Counted from the stretch's first letter, positions 41,807 to 55,205 are shown. The stretch is 64,000 nt of DNA from Conus ventricosus (GCA_018398815.1 CM031604.1:61755968-61819967); one strand, 5' to 3'. Numbers and translations: made by a program. Notes: generated by a model from the sequence alone, not told the origin.

Positions 41807-42434
41807 TCACTCAATATGCTGCGCAAATAAATGCGATGAAAAGATCGAATTTGACACACACTGTAATTACGCTTGCAACATAAGTAAACTAAACCTGCTG
41901 CCTTTAGCAATAAATAATTACATGCCTCAGTAAACACTCCAAGATCACACAATATGTGAAATCATCGTTCTTATGGCCAAAGCATCGTCGTTCTCCATTT
42001 CAAACATGGCGACTTTCTATATGAGTGGCGTCCCTTGTGTTCTCTAAGCAATATCCGTCTGCGCATGTTTTTGGCGGTTGCATTGTGGGCAAATTCCCCT
42101 GTCACGAACGAAAACATGACAGCCCGGTTGATATAGACGCCAGCGAGCTCCCGTTCACTTGTCATTTTGCAAGACTGTAGCACGAAGCTTGTCTTCCAAT
42201 ACATTCAAAGCCGACTTTCACTTTCATTTGATCCTGAGTGAAAAGTGAGTTTACATTTTTTAAAGTAATTCTAATGCTGGGTTTTTTTATGTTGTTGACA
42301 AGCGTGAAAGGATCTGTTATATGGAACACTACTGTCAACTGAATGTTTGAAGTGGAGCAGATTTGAGTCAATATCCACAAATTGGACACCAGCTTACAGA
42401 AACGTTTCATTTTGCAAGACTTATACACTGAATC
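41807..42434 (+). promoter_or_regulatory. 5' flank of ARL6, probable 5' UTR intron
   Basis: No coding feature. CATTTTGCAAGACT occurs at 42163-42176 and again at 42408-42421, just before the ATG. A possible 5' UTR donor GTGAGT lies near 42244 and an AG acceptor (TTTTGCAG-like TTTTGCAAG) near 42418. Both are suggestions only. Confidence 0.35.
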
Positions 42435-43010
42435 ATGGGTCTTTTCGACACTTTTGTGTCGTGGCTTGGAATGAAAAAGAAGGAAGTCAGTGTCCTGGTT
42501 GTTGGTTTGGACAATTCGGGTAAAACATCAATCATTAATCAGCTCAAGCCCAATGAATCCAGGAACCACGACATTGTACCCACTGTTGGCTTCAATGTAG
42601 AAAAGTTCAAAGCCAAATCTCTTTCGTTCACTGCATTTGACATGTCTGGTCAGGGGCGTTATCGTAACCTTTGGGAACATTATTATCGAGAATGTCATGG
42701 AATAATCTTTGTCATTGACAGTAGTGACAAACTTCGCATGGTGGTTGCAAAAGATGAACTGAATCTTCTGCTGGAACACAATGATCTGAAAAACAGACGC
42801 ATTCCAGTGTTGTTTTTTGCCAACAAGATGGATATGGGTGATGCAATGTCAAGCGTGAAATGCTCAACTTTGATGGAACTGGACAAGGTTCGGGAAAAAC
42901 CATGGCACATCTGTGCAAGCAATGCTTTGACAGGAGATGGCCTGAGTGAGGGAGTTGAATGGCTGACTGATCAAATCAAGGATCTGCTGGAAAGCAGCAA
43001 GAAAAAATGA
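42435..43010 (+). CDS. ARL6: ARL6/BBS3 small GTPase, intact and intronless
   Basis: This 191-residue protein has the full length and order of ARL6, the Arf-like GTPase that in its GTP form recruits the BBSome coat to membranes at the base of cilia. Gly2 (MGLF) suits N-myristoylation. The P-loop GLDNSGKT is at residues 24-31, switch I Thr at 50, [16 protein letters not shown] at 69-84, NKMD at 130-133, and a CAS box near 164. DMSGQGRY and the KKKEV start separate ARL6 from other Arf-like proteins. The frame is uninterrupted, whereas ARL6 genes in vertebrates have several introns, so this may be a retrocopy or an intron-loss gene. No stop, frameshift or missing catalytic residue is seen. It is divergent from TAF3, 5 kb away. 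Confidence 0.95.
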   Translation: MGLFDTFVSWLGMKKKEVSVLVVGLDNSGKTSIINQLKPNESRNHDIVPTVGFNVEKFKAKSLSFTAFDMSGQGRYRNLWEHYYRECHGIIFVIDSSDKLRMVVAKDELNLLLEHNDLKNRRIPVLFFANKMDMGDAMSSVKCSTLMELDKVREKPWHICASNALTGDGLSEGVEWLTDQIKDLLESSKKK

Positions 43011-43570
43011 GTGATTGGATAACAGAAGACATATACAAATGTTGTTGAATCTGTGGAATGCAAGTTGTTTTCCTTTTTGATAAAGAATGGAAAATGCAAA
43101 AGAGCACCTATTCCCATCTCACACCTTGATGCAGGGGAGACAAGCTGGTTGAAAATGTTAATATGACAATATTCTGTTTTATCACAGATTTCATATCTGT
43201 TCATTTTATTTCCATTTCTTTCCCATATGTACTTTATTTCATTTGAGTAGAATCATTTTATTTGAATGACTTTTCTTTAAATAAGAAGAAACTGATGATG
43301 TCTGCTCTTTTGTGAACTTTGTGCACACCCTTGTGTGTGTGTGTGTGTGTTTTTTTTTACAAGGTATAAAGGCATGTTGTATCAGGAATTTTTTTAATTT
43401 CTTTTTAATGAGCATATGCAGCTTTTTAAGTAGTTTTGATGAGGCTATTACAGTGATAATAAATAACACAAACCTGGTGTGTATAATCAGTTTTTGATAA
43501 TACTGCGCGTACTGGTATGTAGTATAATTTCTTCTGCCAGTCTGAAATATTGTTGTGTGTTTCTGAGCGC

Positions 43571-43672
43571 ACACACACCACACACACACACACACAACAC
43601 ACACACACACACACACACTCACAAATGTGTGTGTGTGTGTGTGTGGTGTGTGTGTGTGTGTGTGTGTGTGAA
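43571..43672. repeat. Inverted CA/TG microsatellite pair
   Basis: (CA)n broken by single-base slips, then TCACAAATGTG, then (TG)n. The two arms are complementary over about 45 bp. Confidence 0.9.
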
Positions 43673-44705
43673 GCAACTCAGAATTCAAGTTTGTATGCAC
43701 ACTAATTATCAACAACAGAAAATAATTTTTCAACATCTCTATCCGGTTTTCCATAAATTTATTGATAATTTATGATACTACTAGAAAGAATTGTCATTTT
43801 AACTGTGTTATGTGATGAGGGCATTGGCACCATTTTGTATCATAACAGTATTTTCCCATTCGGACAGAAATTTAAATCATGAACTTCCACTGAATTCAAT
43901 GTTTTCTATAATGGGTGAAATGATCAAGGACACACTCTGTAACAAATGGTTTTCCAAAATGATTATTTGAAACGTAACTTAATGGGTGTGAATAAAAAAA
44001 ATGACATATATAATGAATCATAGATATTGTGTGGAGCTCACAAAGCTGTTGAAGTTAACATTTTTGTGTGTTTTTTGTTATGGAACATGCATAATTCTAT
44101 TTACCAGCCCAGTTATCCATGAATGAATATGTTTTTAATGTAAGAAAAAGAAAAAAAAAACATGACCAACACCAAAATCATGATGTAAGCTGAAAGAAAA
44201 GTTTTAATGTACGGTATTAACATTGTCCTTGATCTTTTGCCTGAACCACAATCACCATATTTGTAATGCTTACAACTTGCCAGGATGAGCTTATTCATTA
44301 CTTTTAGTTGTCACAGCTGTCCTAGTATGAAATCAAAACTTTTGTATCTTAAATTGTGGTAGATACAATTTATTTTGGGGCTTTTGTCCCAAACACAGCT
44401 TAAATTGTCGTCACTCTTACATACTCTATGCCAGGCTGGATTTTCTACCTTCAAAGTGGTGCAAAGAAGTTCATGTCAGTTGATTAAAGCTATCCCTCCC
44501 ATTACTCAGCAAAAACTTTTAATCTGCTTTCAGGTCAGTTTTGTTCAGGTTATATAGATGTTCTTATGCTTGTCACTATTCTGTCCGTTTCAGCCAAAGT
44601 ATTAAGGGTGTGAGTGGATTTTGTTTCTCATGATTTACATATGAGTTTTTGTTTGTATTTGGATTGATGCTTTTCAGTCTTCTAATGATGCTTTATTTTG
44701 TGACT

Positions 44706-45017
<312 letters not shown>

Positions 45018-45700
45018 AATTGGGTGGATCTGAATCATGTCACAAAAGTTTTGTATCATATTGCCTAGTAATCTGGATTATTTAAAAAACAAAACAAAAC
45101 CTGATGTCATCAGAAAGAAAAGAAGATGGGTTTCTGCGCTGAATTAGAGGTGCAGATGGTTGCACTATAGATAAATGAATAAATTGATAAGAATGTCTAA
45201 AAGAATTTGTTATGACAGCACACTCCCCACATGTTTTGTTTGGGAGGGACAGAAAGGTGATGGTGTGTATAAATTTCAGTTGCAAGTTGAATACATTTAT
45301 CAGCAAAGACTTGTACATTTATAGGGAGACAAAAGATGCTAGGAGGGAAGAGTTGATCAAGTAACTTCAGACTGCTGTTAGAAATTATGTGGCAGTTTGT
45401 TCGAGGCCTCAGAAAACAGCAGAAATATTTGACTGTGATTTTCTCTAATGTCTGGGGATTCTGCATTCTGAAGGACACTTGGATTGAATATCTATATATA
45501 TGACTTGCCATGTTTCTTGTTTTTCATTCATCTGTCTATGAAAATGAAGTTTTGACGCATTATGGGTATTCTCATGCCTACTATATTCAGGACATTCCGT
45601 CCAGGTTTCTGACACAAAATGAACATATCACTATCTATCAATATATGAATGACATTCCACTTGTTTGTGTTTTTATGGCATCTGTTGTCTGATGATGTTC

Positions 45701-46110
45701 TTCTTCTTCTGCGTACGCAGGCTGATACTCCTGCGGACACCCCCTGTATAGGGAGTGGAGTTTTGTGCGTATGACCGTTTTTTATCCCGCCATTAAGGCA
45801 GCCATACTCCAACTTCGGGGAAGGTGCATGCTATGTGTAACGTGTCATCCATACCAATGACCAAACTGGCCTTCTCTTCCGAAAGTTGGTGATAGGATTT
45901 TACGTGTGTGCAAGATGTTATGCATGCGTTCACACACGGAACCTCAGTTTATAGTCTCATTCGAAGGACTGTATGGGAAATGGAGTCAGAACCAATGTTA
46001 ACTCCGAGAGAAAAATCGCTCTGTACCGAAACGGCCCAGTAGAGATTCGAACCCACAACCCCAAGATTACGAGTCCGGCGCTCTACCAACTGAGCTATTC
46101 CGGCCCCCCT
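45701..46110 (-). mobile_element. tRNA-headed SINE 3 with ~10-bp TSD
   Basis: Same head and same body as SINE 1 (CTGCGTACGCAGGCTGATAC, GGCAGCCATACTCC and GGCCTTCTCTTCCGAAAGTT on plus), with a GAA-type tail (TTC repeats at 45701-45709). GATGATGTTC lies on both sides (45691-45700 and 46111-46120). A short insertion, CGGCCCAGTAGAGA, separates the B-box region from the SINE 1 pattern. Confidence 0.92.
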
Positions 46111-46120
46111 GATGATGTTC

Positions 46121-46195
46121 ATTTCTTATCATTTCATGAGTCATCCAAGGTCCTTGGAACTACATGTGTACCAGTATTTTGACTCGGCACTGTTA

Positions 46196-46241
<46 letters not shown>

Positions 46242-47800
46242 GTCTCTCTACCCCTCTCTCTCTCAGAGGATTTCTTACCTTATGTTTTTGTGATATCAGA
46301 TATGTTCTTTGTGAGTGTTACTATTGCACTTTGAAGCTATGCTGCCCATTGTTAGTCTTTCTGTTAAGTAGTGTTTCCAAATCCTGATTCAGTGGAATAC
46401 TCCATAGTTCTTTGGAACAGAAAACATTTTAGTATGGACATTTTATCATACTTATTGTACCAGTGCTATCTGCACTGAAAATGTATGTTCACTTCCTTCT
46501 CTTGTATAAAATGTGCTCATGTTTGGTTATCTAAAACAGAGTCCACTTTGTCTATGCATATATATGATACATTGAACATAGAACACAGACTATAAATCAT
46601 ACAGCATATTCATCTTATTGACTTGAACGCCTTTTTGCCACATACCTCATCCTCACTCCCAATCCCGTCTCCCTCCTAATCTCCATCACCAGTTCACATA
46701 TCATCTTGATTTATTGATCTGAATGTTTTGTGTCTTGTCAAAACCCATTTTGTTTGCAAAATTGGTTTATTTCACAAGACAAATGCATAACACATCACAC
46801 CAAACCAACTGCATCTACGTTTTTCTGCAAATTCTTTGATTATCAATGTCAGGTACCAGCCAACATTTCACCAGTTTCCCTGTATCATGGATGTGCACAC
46901 TGAGCAGACATGACAGATTAGACGGCACCCCTCCTCCCCTCCCACCCCAGCCACACACCCCCCACCACCTCCACCACCACCCCGCCACCCCACCCCCCCA
47001 CCCACCACCACCACGCAAAAAAAAGTGGAAAGAAAACGCAGGGCAGTAGGACTGAGGATGACCAGAAGATCCCATTCCCACCATGCAAGTTCTGTGTTTC
47101 TTTCTATGGATCATTTGCTGACAATGTTAGATGTGGTGTAGCATTAGGTAGTCTCCTTTGGTAATTATTCTTTTCTTTCTTGAAGCTGTCTATACCCTAA
47201 AATTAACCACTTGGTAACAATCATACAAATAATCTGTAATTTGATAAGAATATGCCCTACTGTTTAAAGCTATTTTGCCAGCGCGCGTGAACACACACAG
47301 GCACATGCACATACACGTACACACACATAGGAGAAAAAAGGGAGGTGAGGGGGACACTCTTGTCCTCTAGCTACGCATCTGCTTGAATATTTCATGGAAC
47401 TAAAATACCATTGTACACTTAATTTTCAAATATGCATGCAGACTCCAAGTCATTTGTGCATAAGATAATGGTAGCTAGGGACAGGATAATGGACCACAAT
47501 CTTTTTTGTGTGTGCTATGTACTTTCTCAATTACAAGAGCAGTGCCTTTGTCTGATTAAAAAAAAAAAATTGTAAACGTAAAGCAACCTTTAGATGTTGC
47601 CTCAGTTCAGTTGATAGAAGACAATACTCTTCTTGAAAGTGAAAACTTTTACATAACATAACAATGGCCATTGAGCATAAAATGTCATTTTAAAATGAAG
47701 TATGGGTGCAGTTCAAATCTTTGTGTGTGTGCGTTGGCCATTCTTTCCTTGTAAGTGATGGTCACTACAGAAACAAAGAAAGTTGTCAACTTCAGATGCC

Positions 47801-47834
<34 letters not shown>

Positions 47835-48700
47835 CACGCATGCACATGTGTGTGTAAAATGCCTGCAGATGAAATATATTTTGTAATTTTTTTAGAACAT
47901 GATTTAGCAATGTTTTGTTCAGGTTGTTTACCCCATTAGTTTTCGGTCATAACAGTGCAAGTGTGTGTTATGTTTTATTTTTATATGTAAAATGCTAGGA
48001 AATGCTATTTTGTGGAAAGCATTCCAATAGTTCTCAGTTAATCTATCCCAGCATCTGTTCTCAGGAGTGAAATGATTTCAACGCAAAGAAGAAACTTTTT
48101 CACCTACATTGTTTCAACATTTTATGCATGTAGTACAAGTCATAATGTATTGATGTTCTTTTGACTATTTCGGCTGGGCTATAAGCAACATTATCTTATC
48201 TTATCTCTTTTGACTATTTTTGTAACTTTTCCCCCCTTGTTTTTGTGCTCCATGTTTGATTTGTTGAATGTTTACAAATTCTTTTTCTTTTTGGCATTTT
48301 TGTGACCTGATTATTCATTTGTGAGTGTTTCAAATAATGTTTGAAAGTTTCATGCTCCTTTAACTTTCCTTCAGTTAATTAGTTTAATTTTTCCCACACT
48401 TCCATGGTTGAGGTGAAACAAAAGTGTATTCCGAAAAAAAAAAAAGGAAGATGAAAATACAACTGTGAAGGCATTGTTTTCCTCTCAGTGTTCAGACACC
48501 TCTGAGCTGTTGAAATAAGTTGTCAGTGCTTGACAAAGTAAAGCTGTGCTGGCTTAGAATGAGCATGATTTCTGACTGGAGCCTGAGTGAATATTCTTAT
48601 GTTGAAGCAGTTCTCTGTGTGTTTTAGGAAGTCAAAGTGGGGTCAGGAGCAGATGAGGGGACAGAAACACACGGACATTGTCCACTGTTAAAAAAATGGC
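46121..48700. other. Intergenic, nothing but simple repeats recognised
   Basis: Contains a CT run at 46198-46263, a CCACC-rich patch at 46925-47010 and a TG run at 47803-47835. No supported coding region. Confidence 0.6.
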
Positions 48701-48715
48701 AGAGGAAAGACATTA

Positions 48716-48771
48716 TCTCTCTGTCTCTCTCTGTCTCTCTCTCTCTCGCACACACACACACACACACACTT

Positions 48772-48837
<66 letters not shown>

Positions 48838-48850
48838 CTACACACACAGA
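48716..48850. repeat. (CT)n(CA)n microsatellite
   Basis: CT-rich run followed by two CA arrays, the longer one about 55 bp. Confidence 0.95.
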
Positions 48851-49786
48851 GTTGAACACAAAGAGTAATGTTCTGTTAGTTTTAACAAGATGTGAACTCC
48901 TCAAACAAATTTTAAACATGTAAATAAGGTAAAAGAATCTGAAGATTATGAACCTGCTACACCACTGATGCAGTCCAATGTGATCTTTGGCATTGGATAA
49001 CAGCAATGGCAGTGGCCAAAAGGCTATCAGTAATGTCAGTCATAAGCGGAGTTGTGTAAATCATAAAATATAAAAAAAGAAGGAAAAGTGCTGACAGAAT
49101 AGCAAAACTTCTGATCAGCAGGAGATCTTGATAACGTCCAGGTTTTATTTCCCACAGACTGTGGAAATAAGGAGCAGATGAACAAGAGACCATAGTAGAA
49201 GGTATAGACAGAGAATCATGAGAGCAGCAGTGTTGTGAAGACTGGAATTGAAGCAACAGCCCCGCACCCCCTCAAGAAAAAAAGGAAAAAACAAAGAAAT
49301 TAGAATGAATGTGTATGCGGCTACAATTGGACAAAACCCAACAAGTTTTATACTGAGCTTGGCTATTGGTTGTAGTCAACAACAGATCAAGAACTTGTTG
49401 ATACTGATGACATTCAAATGCATTACATCATAATGTAGTGATGATGAAATTGTGATCTTTATGTCACACGCATACACATTCTTTCCAACTACAACCAGAA
49501 AACTGTACTTGTGACTGCTGCTATCTTCAGTTGCTTGAAGACTCAAGTTGAAGTACACAACTCCTCATCTCCCAAGTGGGTTCAAAGTTTTTTTTCCTTC
49601 TGTGTTTTGTATCCTGTTAAGAAATTAAAGTTTGGGAAATCTTCAAAGAGACAAAAGCGCTTATCTATAACCAATGTACACATTAGCTCTTCCCATATTG
49701 GAATGCTGCCTTGCAAGTGATCTAATTTGGTATTCTGTTTGTCAGCAACAACAAACAAGGTCAAAGGAAATTTTTTCTTTCGCCTC

Positions 49787-50480
49787 TGTCTCATCTTCTG
49801 TGCAATCTAGGCGGCAGTACTCCCATGCTGTTCATTACAGCTGTCCCACACACACAGGGTCACTCAGCTGCAGTCTTTGTGCTGGCGGTCCACAGAGAGC
49901 TGTCAATACCAGGCCATCATGAGGCAACCTACCAGAGAACTGGGACATTCTGCTGCTGCAGTCAAGTCATTTGGTGGTGTTCAGTGGTTCCTGGTCTGAT
50001 CCACCTCATGCAGGATGTTATCTACTAAGAAGCTCACTAATGGCAATGATTTCATATTCATGGGGCAGGAGTAGGGAGTGTCCTCTCCAGACAGCACTGC
50101 TACATTCATCTAAAGACAGGCCACATGAGCTTTTGCCAATATGGACAACTGATATTAAAAGGTAATAAGAACTGAAGTTGTCATGAGAATACAGCATGAA
50201 AAACCACTGAATATGAAGGTCATGTGTATGAGAGTGTGTATGTGTGTGTGCACGTGTGTGTGTGTGTTGTGTGTGTGTGTGTGTGTGTGTGTCATGATGA
50301 CAAATGAGGATGACAATGATCAAGATGATGCAGTGGAGTTTCATTCTGATCTCGGACTACATGATAGGGCTATTTTCTATACTTCGTTACATAATATATT
50401 CCTACATCAGCCAGGCCATGTATCAATAAATCAAGAAAATGAACACCATTTTTGAGAGAAATCTCAGCGGTGTGATCCAG
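49787..50480 (+). repeat. Dispersed repeat family D, long copy 2
   Basis: Collinear with 31135-31840; its first ~170 bp also matches 4700-4880. Near its 3' end CATTCTGATCTCGGACTACA, ATGATAGGGCT and ATAATATATTCCTACATCAG parallel the other copy. A TG microsatellite at 50228-50293 is specific to this copy. Confidence 0.75.
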
Positions 50481-50639
50481 TCTTCACCTTTCAGCCTGTA
50501 GCACACATGACTGTAAGAAGGATCAGACTTGCTGGGGTCAAAACACCACATAAAGCAATGCCTCTGATGTTGGAACTTGAACCTCTCAACCTACTGGCAA
50601 CCACTGCATGAGGATGCTGGTCCATGAAAAGCTTTATTC

Positions 50640-50890
50640 GAATGTGCAAAAAGGACAGCATACTTTTTACCACTTCTGGGCTAACCATCTCTCCTAAACT
50701 GCGCACTTTCACCATTTCTGGTTAGAGGGCTGGCTATCAATCTCTCCTAAATTGCGCACTTTCACCATTTCTGGTTAGAGGGCTATTTATCTCCCCCAAA
50801 CTGCTTTCACTATTTCTTGTTATTGGGCTATCTATCTCTTCTCAACTGCCACTTTCACCATTTCTGTCATTGGGCTATATATCTCTGTCT
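50640..50890. repeat. Four-copy minisatellite, ~60-bp unit
   Basis: Units carry ATCTCTCCTAAACTGC, GCACTTTCACCATTTCTGGT and TTAGAGGGCT. The first two full units (from about 50690 and 50745) are nearly identical; later units are shorter and diverged (TATTGGGCT, CATTGGGCT). Confidence 0.88.
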
Positions 50891-51344
50891 AGAAGATAAT
50901 GGATGTGTTCACCCTCGCCCATTGGTTGGTTTCCCCCTCAGGATTACCCAAACACTACTGCACCTCTTTCAACCAAACTTTGCTAGGCCTAAAAGATGGA
51001 ATGTGGACTGGGACAAACGCACAAAATTTTTGATCGGATGGGGATCAAAATCTGTATGGTAGATACTGGGTCGATCTTTGTCATACATTTTCAACCTGTT
51101 TTATGATGGACGAAATTTTTACAAACATGTGATGTAACCAATGATGAAAGGATCTGGTCATTTTAACACAGCATTATTTATCTTATATTCTTCCACTGTT
51201 CTGCTATTGACTTCAACAATTATTTACACATTAGTTAAGAAACTGCAATGCATTAGGTTCTGTTCAAAAGGAAATAATTTAAAAAAAAAAGGGGGGGATG
51301 AGTAGATTAGATTCGTCTCTGAGTACACAAGCTCATAGTACTGA

Positions 51345-51480
51345 GCGAGGAGGATGTAGCACAGCAGTCTCTAGAGTCTCAAGGGACAGGGTGTTCAAGT
51401 CCTGGTTGGTTCTGGGGAAGAAAGAATTTTTGCGATAGACCCTACGGCAGCAGACATACTGTGGCACTGCTAATTGAGCT
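51345..51480 (+). repeat. Candidate tRNA-like SINE head
   Basis: TGTAGCACAGCAG (51355-51367) resembles a pol III A box and GTGTTCAAGTCCT (51391-51403) a B box, at tRNA-like spacing. The flanking sequence does not fold as a tRNA acceptor stem. No second copy was noticed, so the call is tentative. Confidence 0.4.
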
Positions 51481-51582
51481 GACTACTTCTGCCACTGACG
51501 GGATGAGGTATCCCGTCATCACACCTCAACATGCCAGTCCAGAAAGCATTCTGTACAGCATGGTGAATCTGGGGTCCTGCCC

Positions 51583-51790
51583 TGTTCCCCAGGTTCTTTG
51601 TTCCCCAGTCTCTATATTCCCCAGTCCCGGTGTTCCTGTCAAGAAAAAAATCGAAATTCAGTCCCTAAGTTCCCCAGTTTCGTTGTTCCCCACCTTGTGG
51701 CGATCTCGATGTTCCCCATTCCCGCAAATCCCCGGTCCCGGTGTTCCCCAGTCCCGGTGTTCCCCAGGCCTGCTGTTCCCCAAGTTTTTG
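51583..51790. repeat. GTTCCCCAGTCCCGGT minisatellite, forward array
   Basis: About ten degenerate 15-25 bp units of the form GTTCCCCAGTCCCGGT. The reverse-complement array follows at 52050-52205. Confidence 0.9.
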
Positions 51791-52049
51791 CCGTTGGTGG
51801 TGTTGGTGGGTTTTGCTGACTTAAACGTTGTTACTGTTGTTTTCATTGCTATAGGCGAGGCAGTGGGCGGGCGGGGTGGGAGGCGGGAAGGAGGGGGGAG
51901 GGTCGGGGTATTGGGGTGGAGTGGGAGGGCCGTAGAAGAGGGGTTTCATGCCGACTGGACAGCGCTGGAACCAGCAGGCCAGCACTTGCATGACCCCATC
52001 AGGTCTGTGTAGACAGTCTAAAAATAACGTGTGCGCAAACGTGCATTGA

Positions 52050-52205
52050 AATCTGTTTGGGGAACAGCGCTACTGGGGAACAGAGAACCTGGGGAACACC
52101 GGTACGGGAACAGCGGCACGCTTTTTCGGTCGGGGAACATCGACACTGGGGAACAGAGGCACGGGGAACAGCGCTACTGGGGAACATAGAACCCGGGAAC
52201 ACCGG
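52050..52205. repeat. GGGGAACAC/GGGGAACAG minisatellite, inverted array
   Basis: About eight units of ACTGGGGAACA and CGGGAACACCGGCACG type, the reverse complement of the 51583-51790 array, 260 bp away. Together they make an imperfect long inverted repeat. Confidence 0.9.
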
Positions 52206-54950
52206 CACGCTCCCGTGAATCTGGGGACACCACAACAGCGATCCTTGAGTAAAGGCTACTGCAGCTGCTCAAGCATGTCATCGACACTTGAGGCGTTCAG
52301 GGTCGACATTCTCGATGTTGGAAACGAAGTGAAGGTTGATTAAGCCGAATAGATTTTGGTTTCGCTACACGGGAATTTGGTAGGTCTTTTTCGCCTTTAC
52401 AACGAACAATAACAGAATAGTTCATAAGAAACCTTTTTCCTTTCTTTCTTTCCTTTTTCCTTTGGGAAGGGAAGGGAAGAGGGGGGGGGGGGGGGGGGGC
52501 GATCGTTACACTGAGCTGTAAAATGACCGGAATTTTCAAATGACATGTTTTCCCAACCCTGTTCGTCAGTGATGGATCTGGACAAGGTTTTGTTATCACT
52601 CGTGTCTGCCAAGTAGACTTTTTCCATCTGTTAGAAACATTACTCAAAATCTGATGACACGTACAATTTTAACTGGAAACATGCGAAGACTTCGATGGAG
52701 TGTTGCCATACGATTTTGTGGATCGTGGTGGGGATTTGGATTAGACAAGGAGTGATCCTGAATCCGTTCAGTAGGATTACACTAAAACTACAGGCCTGGC
52801 ACTTCGATTGAAACTTCGGTAGGTATATGTGTTGCCTGGGATGAATACATTCAATCTTGGCGCGGATCCAGTGTCCAAACCCAAGCTGTTCCCTCCCAAG
52901 TTGCCTGCCCTACCACCCCTCCCCTGGCGGAGACAGCCGTTTGGGCGAGTCATGTAAAACGATTGCACGTGACATCCTGTTGCCTCCGGTGTCCCAGCCG
53001 AAACTGTCCTTGTCCTCACTGTGTCCCGGACAACATGGGCTAGCCTTAACTGTCCGAGGGAACTGTATCGGCTTGTCCATACTGTCCGTGGTGGGACACT
53101 TTCAGCTAGTTGTCCCCTTCAATCCAGACTGTCCTTCCACGGTCAGTTCTGGTTGCCGGTGGCAGCCCAAAGTGTCCCACATCTAGAATGTTCCCCCTTC
53201 TGCCCTCAATTTCCCTTTCCCAAAAAGAAAATTCAGTGTATGTATGCGATGCTGTCCTTTTTCAAATAAGGTGAGAGTAGGCTACTCTTGAAAACCGAAC
53301 AATACATAGCTATAACTGCATATATGACTGACGTCAGTGACGTTTGCTGAAAATGTCCGTGTGTGTGTGCGCGCGCGCGCGCGCGTGTGTGTGTGTGTGA
53401 GAGAGTGTGTGTGCATGCGTGCGCGTGCCTGGGTGTGGGCGAGTGCATATGTGTATGTGTGTGCCCCATCTGTGTATGTATTTGTGTATGTGTGTTCGTG
53501 ATGCACTGGCATGCTTCTTCAACATCATCTTGTTTGATCGCTAATGGCATTTGACACATTCTGAGACATATTAGGCCCTGCATGATGTTGTAAAAGTTTC
53601 CTTCTTGACCAAAAATAACATTCTGCGACTTTATAGTACGCCTGCTTAACGCTTGTTACGCTCAAAGTAATGCCAAACTCATGATGAATTTGCTTTGACT
53701 TACTCTGGCATGTTGCCAGTGACAAAGAAAACTGTAACTCCTTCAAGTGGACGAATTATTCAACGTTCGCAGCACAAAAAGCAATAGAAACATTTCCAGT
53801 TCCAATATCTGACTCAAACATGAAAACAGAAAAAGTGATGGGGGGGCCTACGTCTATATTGATCTATAAGCTTCAAACTCCGGTAAAATCTATTAAGCAT
53901 CAAAGCAAAAGACATTCCGTGTCGTTAATTCAGTCTGTGACCACAATTTTCTCCTCCTGCCCCCCCCCCCCCCCCCTTTTTTTTTTTTAAATTTATAATA
54001 GCAACTTAAGTGTTTCTGATTACTGCTGTTTTGGACATTTTTTGCAAACATGATTAAAAGTGCATAAAGTTGAACAGGCCGCATGTATTTATGTGAGCAT
54101 GACGTGCGACATTAGTTGCGTTAGCGAGTGATCTTTGTACGGGTGAAAGGGATCGGATCGTTAGGGGGGTGGGTCAGTTATGACAGGGAGGGGGGGGGAG
54201 ACAATCGGGCATGACACACAGCCAGAACTGTCCGGGGTGGGGGTGGCACGGGGGGAGGGGGGGGGCTGTAGGCGGCAGAGGGACAGCGTAGTCTCTTCTT
54301 CTTCCTACAGACTGGCTCACTCAAAAAGGAGTAGGTCACCAGCGCGCATTTTAAAAATAAAATAAATAAAGTGCGACTCAGCCTGTTGGCCCCTGGAGCA
54401 AAATTTGGCAACAAGGGGTCGCACACGATATTCAAAAAGTTAAAAGCAATGGCCAGGTTCAGGCCCAGGTAACCATAAAACATGGGGAAATTAAAATAGA
54501 AAAATCAGTCAATATGCAGATCTCAAGACTGTCGTATCAATTTGATTTTTAAATGAGACTGCATTTGTGGCAATCTTGATGGCACCCGGCAGTGAGTTCC
54601 ACAGCCGTACAGAAATAGGATAAATGATGTAAATGGCTGTCAATATTTGATGCAGGTATGGCAAAGAATGACCGCCACTCTGGTGCCACTTTTATTCAAT
54701 ACTAGTTGTTCCATTGGCATATCAATTAGTTTAGCTCTGCCTTTGAGAGGTATTAAGTTTGATAAACGCACTCTGACGATCGCTCACGTCGAGTGCAGAC
54801 GCGTTTTGCAGGAGCTCGCAAGATATATTGTATTTTACATTGTTTTCTATTTCTTCTTGTATCCTGTTGCTGTAGATAAAGTATTCAACTTCGAAGTGAC
54901 TGCGTTTATTTGAATTGGAAACGTGTTAATTTCAAACAGTTTTGAATTTA
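52206..54950. other. Intergenic, low-complexity, no gene recognised
   Basis: Holds a G tract at 52482-52499, a stretch with many TGTCC motifs at 52980-53190, a GCGC/TGTG repeat at 53365-53470 and G-rich DNA at 54160-54270. The open frames are not convincing. Confidence 0.55.
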
Positions 54951-55205
54951 ACTATGAATGGCGTACTTTTCTCGTGAGTGATCAGGCAACATCTTGAACT
55001 TGTGCGTCCGAATGCGTGATGTCACAGTGGATGTGAACCTTCATGAAATGGCGAGCGGTGTGCAGTGAGTGTGTGAGGAGCTGTCCTGACGATTTGTGAC
55101 TCAGCAGTTGGGTGTACTGTGTATAAGTCATGAAGGCTACGATTTTGTGTTGTGCTTCGTGCAGTGTCGCAGATGTGCTGAGAGCATTTAACTGCAGATT
55201 GTGAC

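Noticed and set aside
51461..52012. 183-codon plus-strand frame
   Set aside because: Built largely from the GTTCCCC minisatellite and G-rich DNA.
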